The notes beneath the pieces were generated by a model that was not told the DNA's origin, searched no databases, and worked only from the letters and a program-made list of their open reading frames with translations. From Clostridia bacterium (GTDB lineage: Bacteria > Bacillota > Clostridia > Oscillospirales > CAG-272), in the NCBI GenBank assembly GCA_017416885.1, contig JAFQAM010000093.1, positions 1-5,998 of the forward strand: 5,998 nt of DNA. The letters are read 5' to 3'. The stretch's first letter is position 1. Each line of letters starts with the position of its first letter. The position numbers and the translations under genes were made by a program. Positions 5,805-5,998 of the stretch are shown here, in pieces.

Positions 5805-5891
5805 GAGACAATGAGGTTTGGTTAAGGAAAATTTGGAGCGGTAAATGTAATTTGGTATTCAGCAATTTTATTTGTCAAAGCTTAATGTTTT
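5805..5891. other. Non-repetitive centre between the two array blocks
   Basis: This 87-base stretch separates array halves of opposite polarity. It has no open frame of note. It contains two copies of AATTTGG (5830-5836 and 5849-5855) and a 7-bp complement between TGGAGCG (5834-5840) and CGCTCCA (5910-5916) in the first right-hand spacer, suggesting a decayed or central repeat unit. TGTCAA at 5873-5878 reads TTGACA on the minus strand, but no acceptable -10 follows, so I do not call a promoter. Confidence 0.4.
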
Positions 5892-5998
5892 AGGTAAATT
5901 ATTCCGCTTCGCTCCATAGGTAAATTACAAAACTACCGTTTTGTAGGTAAATTAATGCTCAAATGCTTTCGCATTAGGTAAATTACTTGCGAAGCAAG
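5892..5998 (+). repeat. Linker-palindrome array, right block (AGGTAAATT orientation), running off the window
   Basis: Four exact copies of AGGTAAATT lie at 5892-5900, 5918-5926, 5945-5953 and 5976-5984. Spacer 5927-5944 is a clean palindrome with arms ACAAAAC / GTTTTGT and loop TACC. Spacer 5954-5975 holds AATGC (5962-5966) / GCATT (5971-5975) with loop TTTC, plus an extra AATGC at its start. The last, incomplete spacer has CTTGC / GCAAG around GAA (5986-5998). Spacer 5901-5917 is the weakest: only its ends and the GC/GC pairs around the centre match. The array clearly continues beyond the right edge. Confidence 0.9.

Noticed and set aside
5850..5878. Minus-strand promoter from TTGACA at 5878-5873
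   Set aside because: At 15-18 base spacing the candidate -10 hexamers (such as TACCAA or CCAAAT) are poor, and no gene is visible downstream on that strand.
5872..5900. Plus-strand promoter TTGTCA with TAAATT 17 bases later
   Set aside because: The -10 candidate is part of the repeated linker and matches the consensus at only four of six positions; too weak without a gene downstream.
5714..5998. CRISPR array
   Set aside because: The repeated unit is only 9 bases, spacers are self-complementary and shorter than usual, polarity reverses midway, and no cas gene is visible.
5714..5998. Series of intrinsic terminators
   Set aside because: None of the stems is followed by a T-run on either strand; each is followed by the linker instead. 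Factor-dependent ending cannot be excluded.
5714..5998. Integron attC sites
   Set aside because: No GTTRRRY / RYYYAAC core sites, no cassette genes and no integrase in the window.

Overview
The window is almost entirely one ABC-type peptide-uptake operon read on the + strand. In order it holds the end of an extracellular solute-binding protein (oppA-like, cut by the left edge), two membrane permeases (oppB, oppC) and two ATPases (oppD, oppF). This A-B-C-D-F order is the classical opp layout. Moderate AT-richness, frequent AGA arginine codons, strong GGAGG-type ribosome binding sites and TAA stops suggest a Firmicute. A clostridial gut-type anaerobe is my guess, but no gene here fixes the taxon. 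The transported substrate cannot be read from sequence; oligopeptides are the family default, and dipeptides or other small ligands remain possible.

Layout: 2-898 is the C-terminal part of the binding protein. 899-1265 is a 367-base gap with no gene. It is packed with degenerate 7-bp repeats in opposite orientations, an exact 49-bp (7x7) tandem period, and several perfect inverted repeats. From 1266 to 5625 oppB, oppC, oppD and oppF are tightly packed: a 13-base gap, or 49 bases if the downstream oppC start is used, then a 2-base gap, then an 8-base overlap, each start with its own ribosome binding site. The binding protein is therefore separated from the membrane machinery by a structured spacer. 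This fits the common arrangement in which the binding protein is made in excess over the transporter core. From 5626 to the right edge there is no gene. A long quasi-palindrome folds back over the oppF stop codon and a second composite hairpin follows. Then comes an array of 9-bp AATTTACCT / AGGTAAATT linkers that separate mostly hairpin-forming spacers, each of different sequence. The array reverses polarity around an 87-base centre and runs off the window.

The transporter is ordinary in kind, with some variation: OppD has an N-terminal extension and an insertion in its nucleotide-binding domain, and both ATPases carry the C-terminal cysteine pattern linked to a [4Fe-4S] cluster. The most unusual material is non-coding. 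It comprises the linker-plus-variable-palindrome array, the heptad repeats between oppA and oppB, and the fact that both sides of the operon (oppA and oppF) end with the stop codon sitting in the loop of a perfect-arm hairpin. No canonical terminator, promoter, tRNA, CRISPR or transposase gene could be supported.
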